This document shows, piece by piece, positions 1 to 6,048 of a stretch of DNA of 22,289 nt. Position 1 is the first letter of the stretch; each line of letters starts with the position of its first letter. Origin of the DNA: DASZTU01 sp035493835. Lineage in GTDB: Bacteria; Pseudomonadota; Alphaproteobacteria; Rhizobiales; Devosiaceae. The translations under genes were made by a program, and so were the position numbers. The notes under the pieces were generated by a model. The model ran no database searches, was not told the origin of the DNA, and saw only the letters and a list, made by a program, of their open reading frames with translations. The stretch is taken from positions 1 through 22,289 of the forward strand of contig DATJHO010000031.1 of assembly GCA_035493835.1 (NCBI GenBank), written 5' to 3'.

Positions 1-185
1 ACCACCGGCAGGTCCAGCTTGCGCCCGATCACCGTGGCGATGTCGCGGAGGGAGACACCCTCGTCGCCGACCGCATGAAACGGCATTCCGGTGCCGCCCT
101 GTTCCAGCGCGAGCTGAAAGACTCGCGCCGCATCGTCGCGATGAACCGCCGGCCAGAGATTTGCGCCGCCGGGAAAGTGCGGCGT
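1..185 (-). pseudogene. C-terminal fragment of an extended SDR (NAD-dependent epimerase/reductase-like) gene, 5' end lost
   Basis: Read on the minus strand from about 179 down to the window edge, the frame gives GANLWPAVHRDDAARVFQLA, then GMPFHAVGDEGVSLRDIA, then TVIGRKLDLPVV. The WPAVHRxDAARxFxLALE and (Y/F)HAVxxEGVxxRxIAxxIGR pattern is the familiar C-terminal half of extended SDR proteins of the NAD-dependent epimerase type. The N-terminal Rossmann part with the GxxGxxG cofactor motif is absent. In this frame a TGA stop lies at 186-188, directly 5' of the conserved region, and no start codon precedes the conserved block, so the gene is broken rather than merely cut by the window. Its 3' end runs off the left edge. 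It abuts a plus-strand regulator fragment that is also missing its 5' part. The family assignment is from motif memory, and the substrate cannot be inferred. Confidence 0.72.
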
Positions 186-382
186 TCAGGCAGATGTGGT
201 CCGACCAGGACGTGCGGGGCCATGGCGAGGGCATCAAGCGCATTCGGCACCCCGTCGCCGGTCTGCTGAAGCTTGAATACTCGAGCTTTGCGGTCGACGG
301 CCGGCCGGACCTCGGGCTGGTGATTTTCAACCCTGCGACCCCCGAAGACCGTTCCAAGGTGCGGCAGCTGATCGCGGATTGA
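161..382 (+). pseudogene. C-terminal fragment of an MmyB-type helix-turn-helix transcriptional regulator
   Basis: The plus-strand frame ending at the TGA at 380-382 encodes AAFRQMWSDQDVRG, then GIKRIRHPVAGLLKLEYSSF, then LGLVIFNPATPEDRSKVRQL. This matches the end of MmyB-like regulators: FRxLWxxHDVRG, GxKRxxHPVxGxLxLxYExL, then LxxYxAxPxS and a terminal helix. That domain is the C-terminal ligand-binding part; the N-terminal HTH DNA-binding domain (normally about 100 residues) and most of the sensor domain are missing. Recognisable homology begins near 173-185, exactly where the opposite-strand SDR homology ends. The TTG at 161 is only the first possible start in the open frame and is unlikely to be functional. 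In related genomes such regulators often sit divergent to an SDR gene, which fits a deletion of the shared promoter region. The product, if made, could not bind DNA. Confidence 0.7.
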
Positions 383-449
383 CCGGGCTTGGGGCGCGCT
401 GCAATTTCTCGCCAAGGCGTCCCGCGGCGCACAAATAAGGATCACGGTG

Positions 450-476
450 GTGCCGTGCTGAGCGGTACGGCACGGC
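450..476. terminator. GC-rich inverted repeat downstream of the regulator remnant
   Basis: GTGCCGT (450-456) pairs with ACGGCAC (467-473). An alternative register pairs GCCGTGC (452-458) with GCACGGC (470-476). Either could form a 7-bp stem about 70-90 nt after the stop of the regulator fragment. There is no T-tract after it, so intrinsic termination is uncertain; it could equally be a protein-binding site or chance in GC-rich DNA. Confidence 0.25.
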
Positions 477-528
477 CTCGTTTCGTGCGCGGCCGCTAGC
501 GCCCTGATCTTCCGGACGAAAGCTGCTG

Positions 529-560
529 GCATACGGATTGCATACACTTTTAGCGTGTAC
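529..560 (+). promoter_or_regulatory. Operator-like repeats just upstream of the formamidase gene
   Basis: GCATAC occurs at 529-534 and again at 540-545, 11 bp apart (about one helical turn). TACAC (543-547) and GTGTA (555-559) form an inverted repeat with a 7-nt spacer. The cluster lies 21-52 nt before the ATG at 581 in an otherwise GC-rich leader. The spacing is compatible with a dimeric regulator site overlapping the transcription start, but no regulator can be assigned and no clean -35/-10 pair is visible. Confidence 0.25.
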
Positions 561-580
561 CAGCGTCCAGGGATCCTGAA

Positions 581-1597
581 ATGAGCGGACTAGGCGGCCT
601 CAACAAAAGCCCGAACGGCGTCGTCATCGGCGTCGTGCAGCTGCAATTGCCCAATGTCGCCACCAAGGCCGATCTCACCGCGCAAACGCAGGTGATCGTC
701 GATATGGTGGGCAAGGCGCGCCGCAATCTCGGCACCATGGACCTTGTCGTCTTCCCGGAATATTCGCTGCACGGGCTGTCGATGGACATCAACCCCGACA
801 TCATGTGCACGCTCGATGGCCCCGAGGTCGCGGCCTTCAAGAAGGCTTGCGTCGATAACAGGATCTGGGGGTGCTTCTCCATCATGGAGCTCAATCCCGG
901 TGGCATGCCCTACAATTCCGGGCTGATTATCGACGACAAGGGCGAGCTCAAGCTCTACTACCGCAAGATGCACCCGTGGGTGCCGGTCGAGCCGTGGGAG
1001 CCGGGCAATATCGGCATTCCGGTGATTGATGGCCCCAACGGCTGCAAGCTCGCATTGATCATCTGCCACGACGGCATGTTCCCCGAAATGGCCCGCGAGG
1101 CGGCCTATCGGGGCGCCGAGGTGATGATCCGCACGGCCGGCTACACCGCCCCCATTCGGCAGAGCTGGACTTTTACCAACCAGTCCAATTCGTTCTGCAA
1201 CCTGATGATCACCGCCAATGTCTGCATGAGTGGCAGCGATGGCACCTTCGATTCCATGGGCGAGGGCATGATCGTCAATTTCGACGGCACGATCATCGCG
1301 CAGGGCACCTCCGGGCGGCCCAACGAGATCATCACGGCCGAGGTTCGGCCAGACCTCGTTCGCGAGGCGCGGCGACTCTGGGGCGTCGAGAACAACATTT
1401 ACCAGCTCGGCCATCGCGGCTATGTCGCGGTCAAGGGCGGGGCAGGGGATTGCCCGTACACTTACATGCAGGACCTCGTTGCTGGGAGTTACCGGCTGCC
1501 TTGGGAGGCCGAAGTCGCCGTCACCGACGGCACCGGCTTCGGTTTTCCAGCGCCGACGCGCCTCTACGAGGAGGCGCGGGACGAAGCGGCCGAGTAG
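581..1597 (+). CDS. amiF: Formamidase (nitrilase superfamily, AmiF-type)
   Basis: A 338-residue cytosolic C-N hydrolase expected to convert formamide to formate and ammonia (EC 3.5.1.49). The nitrilase-superfamily triad is visible: Glu60 in VVFPEYSLHG, Lys129 in LYYRKMHPW, and Cys162 in IICHDGMFPE. The additional conserved Glu of amidases (Glu137, in PVEPWEPG) is present. Family-specific stretches match Helicobacter pylori AmiF from memory: the FSIMExNP segment, REAAYxG, the LWGVENNIYQLGHRGYVA block, and LPWE near the C-terminus. The length is the normal 330-340. The ATG has an AGGGA ribosome-binding sequence just upstream. The gene is first in a run of three same-strand genes but has no obvious functional link to them. 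Repeats at 529-560 may regulate it. A broader aliphatic amidase is the main alternative; the overall match favours formamidase. Confidence 0.85.
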   Translation: MSGLGGLNKSPNGVVIGVVQLQLPNVATKADLTAQTQVIVDMVGKARRNLGTMDLVVFPEYSLHGLSMDINPDIMCTLDGPEVAAFKKACVDNRIWGCFSIMELNPGGMPYNSGLIIDDKGELKLYYRKMHPWVPVEPWEPGNIGIPVIDGPNGCKLALIICHDGMFPEMAREAAYRGAEVMIRTAGYTAPIRQSWTFTNQSNSFCNLMITANVCMSGSDGTFDSMGEGMIVNFDGTIIAQGTSGRPNEIITAEVRPDLVREARRLWGVENNIYQLGHRGYVAVKGGAGDCPYTYMQDLVAGSYRLPWEAEVAVTDGTGFGFPAPTRLYEEARDEAAE

Positions 1598-1668
1598 GAG
1601 GGTTATCCAGCCTCTCGTTTGAGGAAGGTGGTTGACCTCGCCGCAATCCTCGGACCAGATTGAGGGCG

Positions 1669-2382
1669 ATGATCCGTGTAGCCTCCTACAACATCCAAAA
1701 GAGCATCGGCACCGATTTTCGCCGCCGTCCGGGGCGCATCCTCGACGTGCTGATCGAACTGGATGCCGACGTGATCGCGCTGCAGGAGGTGGACCGGCGA
1801 TTCGGCGAGCGCGCGACCTCGCTGCCGGTCGAGGAGATTGCCGCCTATACGGGCTATGACCTCGTCATGTTCGGCGCCCGCCCGCGCAGCATCGGCTGGC
1901 ATGGCAATACGCTGCTGGTGCGGCGGGGCGTTGAGGTTTTGACGCAGCGCTCGCTGGTCTTGCCGCGGCTGGAGCCGCGCGGCGGCGTGCAGGCGGATCT
2001 GAGGATCGGCGGCGTCGCGATCCGGGTTGTCGGGCTGCATCTCGGGTTGCTGGGCCTCTGGCGCAAGCGACAGGCCGATGCCGTGCTCGACCAACTCGAA
2101 GCGCTGGAAATGCCGTTGCCCACCGTCATCATGGGCGACCTCAATGAATGGAGCATCAATGGCGGGGTGCTGGCGCGTTTTGCCCGCGACCATCACGTGG
2201 GCGAGCCCGGCCCCAGCTATCCCTCGATGCGGCCGCTCTTCGGCTTCGACCGGATCATCGCCAGCCCGGAGATCGAGATCGCAACGGCGGGGGTGCACAA
2301 CACCGCCAAGGCCCGCGTCGCTTCGGATCATCTGCCCGTCTGGGCCAATCTGAAAATGAACGGCTCGGCCGTCATGCTCTGA
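1669..2382 (+). CDS. Endonuclease/exonuclease/phosphatase (EEP) family hydrolase
   Basis: A 237-residue protein of the DNase I-like Mg-dependent phosphodiesterase/phosphatase fold. The signature residues are present in order: Asn8 in VASYNIQ, Glu40 in ALQEVD, His124 in GLHLG, Asp157 and Asn159 in MGDLNEW, the FDRIIAS segment, and the closing Asp220-His221 pair in ASDHLPVWA. All catalytic positions are intact, so an active enzyme is expected. The substrate could be nucleic acid, a phosphoinositide-like lipid or another phosphodiester, and cannot be told from sequence. No signal peptide is seen. I chose the ATG at 1669 because MIRVASYNIQ is the usual family N-terminus and GAGG lies just 5'; an in-frame TTG at 1660 is possible. 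It follows the formamidase stop by 71 nt and may be co-transcribed with it. Confidence 0.82.
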   Translation: MIRVASYNIQKSIGTDFRRRPGRILDVLIELDADVIALQEVDRRFGERATSLPVEEIAAYTGYDLVMFGARPRSIGWHGNTLLVRRGVEVLTQRSLVLPRLEPRGGVQADLRIGGVAIRVVGLHLGLLGLWRKRQADAVLDQLEALEMPLPTVIMGDLNEWSINGGVLARFARDHHVGEPGPSYPSMRPLFGFDRIIASPEIEIATAGVHNTAKARVASDHLPVWANLKMNGSAVML

Positions 2383-2485
2383 CGCGGCGCTGAAGGGCCT
2401 GGATTTGCGGGACCAAGGCCGCGGATCGAGCTTGCGGTCTGAACGGCGGAATGGCACCTCTGGCCGTGAGGCACGGAGGTGAAAA

Positions 2486-3901
2486 GTGGTGGACAGTCTA
2501 AAATTCGGTACCAGCGGACTGCGCGGGCTCGCGACCGATCTCGTTGGCGCCCCCAGCGCTGCCTACACGGCGGCGTTTCTCCGGCATTTGAGCGCCAAGG
2601 GGGGAATCGCCCCAGGCGCCGAAGTGCTGGTCGGCCGCGACCTCAGGGAGAGCAGCCCCGCCATCGCGGGCTCGGTCATTGGCGCGGTGGCGGAAGCCGG
2701 ATTTGTGCCGGTCGATTGCGGCGAGCTGTCGACCCCGGCCCTGGCGCTGTTTGCGCAGACGCGGCGCGCGCCGGCGATCATGGTCACCGGCAGTCACATC
2801 CCGGCCGATCGCAATGGGCTGAAATTCTATCTTGCCAGCGGCGAGATCACCAAGGCCGACGAAGCGGGAATTCTCGTGTCGTTGAAGGAGATGGGCGGCC
2901 AACGCGGCACCGCCAATGCAGCCCGGCCGGCGCCCGAGGCGCGTCAGCTTTATCTCGATCGCTACCGCACCGCCTTTCCCCCCGACACGCTTGGCGGGCT
3001 CAGGATCGGCGTTTTTCAACACTCGTCGGTGGCGCGCGACGATCTAGTCACCATCCTTTCGGCGCTCGGCGCGGAGGTGGTTTCACTCGGGCGCTCTGAC
3101 CATTTCGTGCCGATCGATACTGAAGCGGTCAGCGCGGCGGACGCCGCGCAGGCTCGCGACTGGGTGGCGACGCACCGGCTCGACGCGCTGGTGTCGACCG
3201 ATGGCGACGCCGACCGGCCGCTGCTCGCGGACGAGACCGGCGCATTTCTCCGAGGGGATGTGCTCGGCATCCTGACCGCGCAATTTCTCGGCGCGGATGC
3301 GGTGGTGACCCCGGTCACCTCGAATTCCTCGATCGAGGGGCTCGGCAGCTTTGCGCAGGTCCTGCGGACCAGGGTGGGCTCGCCCTTCGTGATCGATGGG
3401 ATGGAGCAGGCCCGGGCCGCGGGGGCACGGGTGGTGGTTGGTTTTGAGGCCAATGGCGGGGTGCTGCTCGGCTCGGATGCGGCGGTTTCGGGCAGGGCGA
3501 TGGCGGCGCTGCCGACGCGCGACGCCTTCCTGCCGATCCTGTCGGTGCTGGCCGCGGCTCGCGGGGCGGATTTGACGCTCTCCGCCTTTGCCGCGAAATT
3601 GCCGCCGCGATTTGCCCGCAGCGACCGGCTGGAGCACGTGCCGCAGGAAAACACTGCGGCGTTCCTGGCCCGGTTGGGGAACGCGGATTTTGTGGCCGGC
3701 TATTTTGCCGAGGCCGGCGCCGTGGCGTCGGTTTCCTCGCTGGATGGGCTCCGCTTCATCCTGGTGTCGGGCGATGTGGTCCACTACCGCGCCTCGGGCA
3801 ACGCGCCCGAAATGCGCTGCTACACCGAGGCAGCGACCGCCGAACGCGCCGATGCCCTGCTCACCTGGGGGCTGAAGGCGGCAGAGAAGCAAGTTCACTA
3901 A
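2486..3901 (+). CDS. Phosphomannomutase/phosphoglucomutase-like alpha-D-phosphohexomutase
   Basis: A 471-residue cytosolic enzyme of the alpha-D-phosphohexomutase superfamily, expected to interconvert hexose-6-P and hexose-1-P (mannose or glucose) for polysaccharide precursors. Domain 1 starts with KFGTSGLRG, and the phosphoserine loop is TGSHIPADRNGLKFY with Ser103. The Mg-binding loop is DGDADR (Asp239, 241, 243). The sugar-specificity loop is GFEANGG (Glu321, Asn323). The C-terminal phosphate-binding loop is RASGNAPEMR (from Arg435). All four elements are present, but three depart from the textbook TASHNP, DGDGDR and RPSGTEP forms; the Ser, Asp and Arg residues needed for catalysis are retained. 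The GTG start has a strong GGAGGT 5 nt upstream. It is a paralogue of the Pgm in the glycogen operon, and the different loops argue for a different sugar. Mannose is the likeliest, giving GDP-mannose or exopolysaccharide precursors. Confidence 0.82.
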   Translation: MVDSLKFGTSGLRGLATDLVGAPSAAYTAAFLRHLSAKGGIAPGAEVLVGRDLRESSPAIAGSVIGAVAEAGFVPVDCGELSTPALALFAQTRRAPAIMVTGSHIPADRNGLKFYLASGEITKADEAGILVSLKEMGGQRGTANAARPAPEARQLYLDRYRTAFPPDTLGGLRIGVFQHSSVARDDLVTILSALGAEVVSLGRSDHFVPIDTEAVSAADAAQARDWVATHRLDALVSTDGDADRPLLADETGAFLRGDVLGILTAQFLGADAVVTPVTSNSSIEGLGSFAQVLRTRVGSPFVIDGMEQARAAGARVVVGFEANGGVLLGSDAAVSGRAMAALPTRDAFLPILSVLAAARGADLTLSAFAAKLPPRFARSDRLEHVPQENTAAFLARLGNADFVAGYFAEAGAVASVSSLDGLRFILVSGDVVHYRASGNAPEMRCYTEAATAERADALLTWGLKAAEKQVH

Positions 3902-3993
3902 CGCATGATCCGGGTGAGCTGACGTCAGGTGCCAGCGCCCGGGCGAGGTGCTGCCATCGCGGCGTCGCCTTTTAATCGCGCTCGTTGCTACAT

Positions 3994-4025
3994 CGTCATC
4001 CCCGGGGTCAAGCCCGGCCATGACG
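3994..4025. repeat. Extragenic palindromic repeat between convergent genes
   Basis: CGTCAT (3994-3999) pairs with ATGACG (4020-4025), and the inner CCCCGGG pairs with the CCCGG near 4013-4017, giving an imperfect hairpin around GTCAAG. Repeats of the form CGTCATccccGGG...CCCGGccATGACG are, as I recall, scattered in intergenic regions of many Hyphomicrobiales genomes. This copy sits between the stop of the phosphohexomutase gene and the 3' end of the opposite-strand hydrolase gene, where it could also serve as a two-way terminator. The rest of the 224-nt gap (3902-4125) shows no gene. Confidence 0.55.
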
Positions 4026-4125
4026 AGGCGGCGCGGTGAATGCTTCATTTCAACGATGCGCCGGCCTCGCCGCATGTAGGACCTGCCGCTCATTTTGGCG
4101 GCACGCTGCACGCTTGTGGGTGAGG

Positions 4126-5034
4126 CTACTTTGACGCGCCCGCGCCAGATTCCGCCGGACTGGTCGCGGCCCCGGGTGCTGCTGGGTTGGCGGTGCCGCC
4201 GGCTGGCGCTGGGTTGGTTGCGCCGCTCGCCGGCGCGGCTCCCATCGCTCCCGCCGCTGCTGCTTCCTTGGCCGCCCGCTCGATCAGCATTGCGGTCTCC
4301 TGAGGATGCGCCATGAAGGCCAGATGTCCGCCGGGGACCTCGGTAATTTTGGCGTTTGCCCGTTCTGCCATCTGCCTCTGTGCCGCCGGCGGGATGACCT
4401 TGTCGGCGTCCGAAATCTGGTACCAGCTTGGCTTGTCTTTCCACGCCGCGATCGTCAGCGGGGTATTGCCGGCCTCGATCGAGATCGGGACCTGGGAGTC
4501 GGCCATGAACTCGGCCAGCTTGGGATCGATGCTGTTCGCGAAGGTCGACGCATAAGCGGGTTTGGCAAAGAAGGCATAGCCGTCCTTGGAGGGCTCGATC
4601 GGCGGCTGGGGGCCACCTTTGGGGATGAGGCCGAAGGCCGATTCCCCAACGTCCGGGGCGAACGCCTCGACATACACCAGGCCCGCCACCTTCGGATTGT
4701 CGCCCGCCTCGGTGATTATGGCCCCGCCGTAGGAATGCCCGGCCAGGATCGCCGGTCCGTCCTGGCGGTCGAGAACGCGGTCGACTGCCGCGACGTCCTC
4801 CTTCATCGAGGAGAGGGGATTGCTGACGACGCTGACCGAATAGCCGTCCTTTTTCAGAATCTCATAAACGTCGCGCCAGCCGGAGCCGTCGGCCCACGCG
4901 CCGTGCACCAGAACGATGTTCTTGATGCCGGTGTCCGCGTTCGTCGTCGCCTGAGCGCTCGCCCCCAGAGTGCCAATCGCAAGGAACGACAACGTCGTTC
5001 CGACGGCCGCCGCCGTTTTCATTGTGATTCTCAT
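4126..5034 (-). CDS. Secreted alpha/beta hydrolase with low-complexity C-terminal tail
   Basis: A 302-residue protein. Residues 1-27 form a Sec signal peptide (basic MRITMK, a hydrophobic stretch, and an ASA cleavage motif before Gln28), so it acts in the periplasm or outside the cell. The alpha/beta-hydrolase core carries LVHGAWADGSGW (oxyanion side), the nucleophile elbow AGHSYGG with Ser101, the probable acid Asp211 in ISDADKVIPP, and His237 in PGGHLAFMAHP. This layout is typical of the EstC-like hydrolases found in many Proteobacteria, whose substrates are mostly unknown. From about residue 256 to the end the protein is an Ala/Gly/Pro/Thr-rich tail without family conservation, perhaps a flexible linker or cell-wall-spanning segment. 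The ATG at 5034 is chosen over an upstream in-frame ATG (5130) because GGGAGA precedes it and it begins the signal peptide directly. It is convergent with the phosphohexomutase gene. Confidence 0.8.
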   Translation of the reverse strand: MRITMKTAAAVGTTLSFLAIGTLGASAQATTNADTGIKNIVLVHGAWADGSGWRDVYEILKKDGYSVSVVSNPLSSMKEDVAAVDRVLDRQDGPAILAGHSYGGAIITEAGDNPKVAGLVYVEAFAPDVGESAFGLIPKGGPQPPIEPSKDGYAFFAKPAYASTFANSIDPKLAEFMADSQVPISIEAGNTPLTIAAWKDKPSWYQISDADKVIPPAAQRQMAERANAKITEVPGGHLAFMAHPQETAMLIERAAKEAAAAGAMGAAPASGATNPAPAGGTANPAAPGAATSPAESGAGASK

Positions 5035-5179
5035 GGGTGTCTCCCGTTTCGGATCGAGCCTGTCTCGATCCAGTTGTCGCTGGCATATGGCGTTTAGGGG
5101 AGAAGACTTGCACCAATCACTATGGCGCATGGCCCGCTAGCCGCATTTGACTAGGGCCCGATCCAGTTGTGCCTGATCA

Positions 5180-5272
5180 ACAGAGATTCCCGCCTTCGCG
5201 GGAATGACTCGGTGGAGTGGGACAGATTACTGGTGAAACCCGGGCCATTCCCGCGAAGGCGGGAATCTCTGT
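5180..5272. repeat. Paired inverted REP-like element (two exact 27-bp arms)
   Basis: The left arm at 5180-5206 and the right arm at 5246-5272 are exact reverse complements over 27 bp, separated by 39 bp. Each arm also contains its own hairpin, TTCCCGC-CTTC-GCGGGAA on the left. The core has the form ATTCCC-N8-GGGAAT, the same consensus as the neisserial dRS3 repeat and of REP-type repeats in other Proteobacteria; here that is a similarity of form, not proof of descent. The pair resembles a BIME-like unit. It lies in the 326-nt gap between the hydrolase start and the 3' end of the LysE gene (5035-5360). That gap otherwise contains only the hydrolase leader and no visible gene. Confidence 0.85.
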
Positions 5273-5360
5273 TTGGACCAGGCTGAGAGGATTATGTAGA
5301 GCGCCGTTCGATTGCATCGAAGCGGATCATGCTCCTTCGGGCTCTGTGCACGCCCGGCCG

Positions 5361-5972
5361 CTACCGCACGAGAACAGCCGCTGCGGCAAGGGCCAGGACG
5401 CCGCCCGTGACGCGGTTCAACCGGCGCAGGGCCGTGCTGCTGCGGAAGAATTCGCGCGCCCCAGCGGCGAGCGCGGCATAAGCAAGGCCGATCACCATGA
5501 GTACGACGATGACAATGGCCGTCAGTTCGAGAAAGCCGGTCGCGGTGATCTTGTCGAGCGGCACGACCGTGGGCAGCAGCGCGAGATAGAACACGATGGT
5601 CTTGGGATTGCCCAAGGTCAGCGACAAGCCGGCGAGCAGCGTTTTGGCCCAATGCTCCTCGGTCTTGGGCCCGACCTGTTCGCTGCCGGGCTTTGCCGTC
5701 CAGAATTTCCAGGCGATGTAGGCCAGGTAAAGCGCGCTGGCATAGCGGATCACCGTGAACACCGCGCTAAAATGGGTGGCAATGGCCGCAAGGCCGAAGG
5801 CGGCAAAGGTCAGGTAGGCTAAATCCCCCAGGAGGATGCCTACGACCATCGGCACGGCGCTCCAGAACCCGCCGCCCAAGGCGCGCGCGACGATCGCCGC
5901 CACGCCGGGGCCGGGGACGGCGACAACGATCGCATAGGCGACCGTAAAGGAGAGGAGCGTGATCAGATCCAT
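5361..5972 (-). CDS. LysE/RhtB-family amino-acid exporter
   Basis: A 203-residue inner-membrane protein with about six hydrophobic segments, matching the LysE superfamily in length. The N-terminal TM segment runs into the diagnostic VPGPGVAAIVARALGGG region, followed by ILLGDLAYLTFAAFGLAA, the IRYASALYLAYIAWKFW segment and the LSLTLGNPKTIVFYLALLP segment, all characteristic of LysE/RhtB transporters. Members export amino acids or small metabolites by proton antiport; the specific substrate cannot be inferred. The cytoplasmic loop before TM4 carries GPKTEEHWAKTLLAG. The ATG at 5972 starts MDLITLLSF with only a weak ribosome-binding site. It lies downstream of the nucleoside hydrolase gene on the same strand, separated by a palindromic repeat, so co-transcription is possible but may be attenuated. 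Confidence 0.9.
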   Translation of the reverse strand: MDLITLLSFTVAYAIVVAVPGPGVAAIVARALGGGFWSAVPMVVGILLGDLAYLTFAAFGLAAIATHFSAVFTVIRYASALYLAYIAWKFWTAKPGSEQVGPKTEEHWAKTLLAGLSLTLGNPKTIVFYLALLPTVVPLDKITATGFLELTAIVIVVLMVIGLAYAALAAGAREFFRSSTALRRLNRVTGGVLALAAAAVLVR

Positions 5973-6003
5973 GATGAGGCGCTTGCTTTAAGTTCTTGTG
6001 TCG

Positions 6004-6045
6004 CGTTTCCGAACCGGAAAAGTGGTAGCCACTTTTCCTGGAACG
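6004..6045. repeat. Short palindromic intergenic repeat (GGAAAAGTGG...CCACTTTTCC)
   Basis: GGAAAAGTGG (6016-6025) and CCACTTTTCC (6029-6038) form a perfect 10-bp stem with a 3-nt loop. CGTTTCC (6004-6010) and GGAACG (6040-6045) flank it and extend the symmetry. This is a familiar interspersed repeat in Hyphomicrobiales intergenic DNA (from memory). It begins 3 nt past the stop of the nucleoside hydrolase gene on the minus strand, so in that transcript it would form a strong hairpin between the nucleoside hydrolase and LysE genes and could reduce read-through. Confidence 0.75.
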
Positions 6046-6048
6046 GCT

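Noticed and set aside
29..547. 172-codon minus-strand open frame at the left edge
   Set aside because: It is in a different frame from the recognisable SDR fragment and has no motif; the conserved SDR residues lie in another frame.
3083..4444. 453-codon minus-strand frame overlapping the phosphohexomutase and the hydrolase 3' end
   Set aside because: It is a different frame from the real hydrolase, with no homology and low-complexity Arg/Gly/Ser composition; treated as chance.
5180..5272. Inverted repeats considered as the terminal repeats of a small insertion element or MITE
   Set aside because: The enclosed 39 bp is too short, no target-site duplication is evident, and each arm is itself a hairpin, which fits a REP/BIME-like pair better.
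5180..5272. Repeat pair considered as a CRISPR array
   Set aside because: There are only two copies, in inverted orientation, with no series of spacers and no cas genes.
5217..5822. 201-codon plus-strand frame antisense to the LysE gene
   Set aside because: It begins inside the inverted repeat element and has hydrophilic, Gly/Arg-rich chance-like composition; the opposite strand encodes a clear LysE protein.
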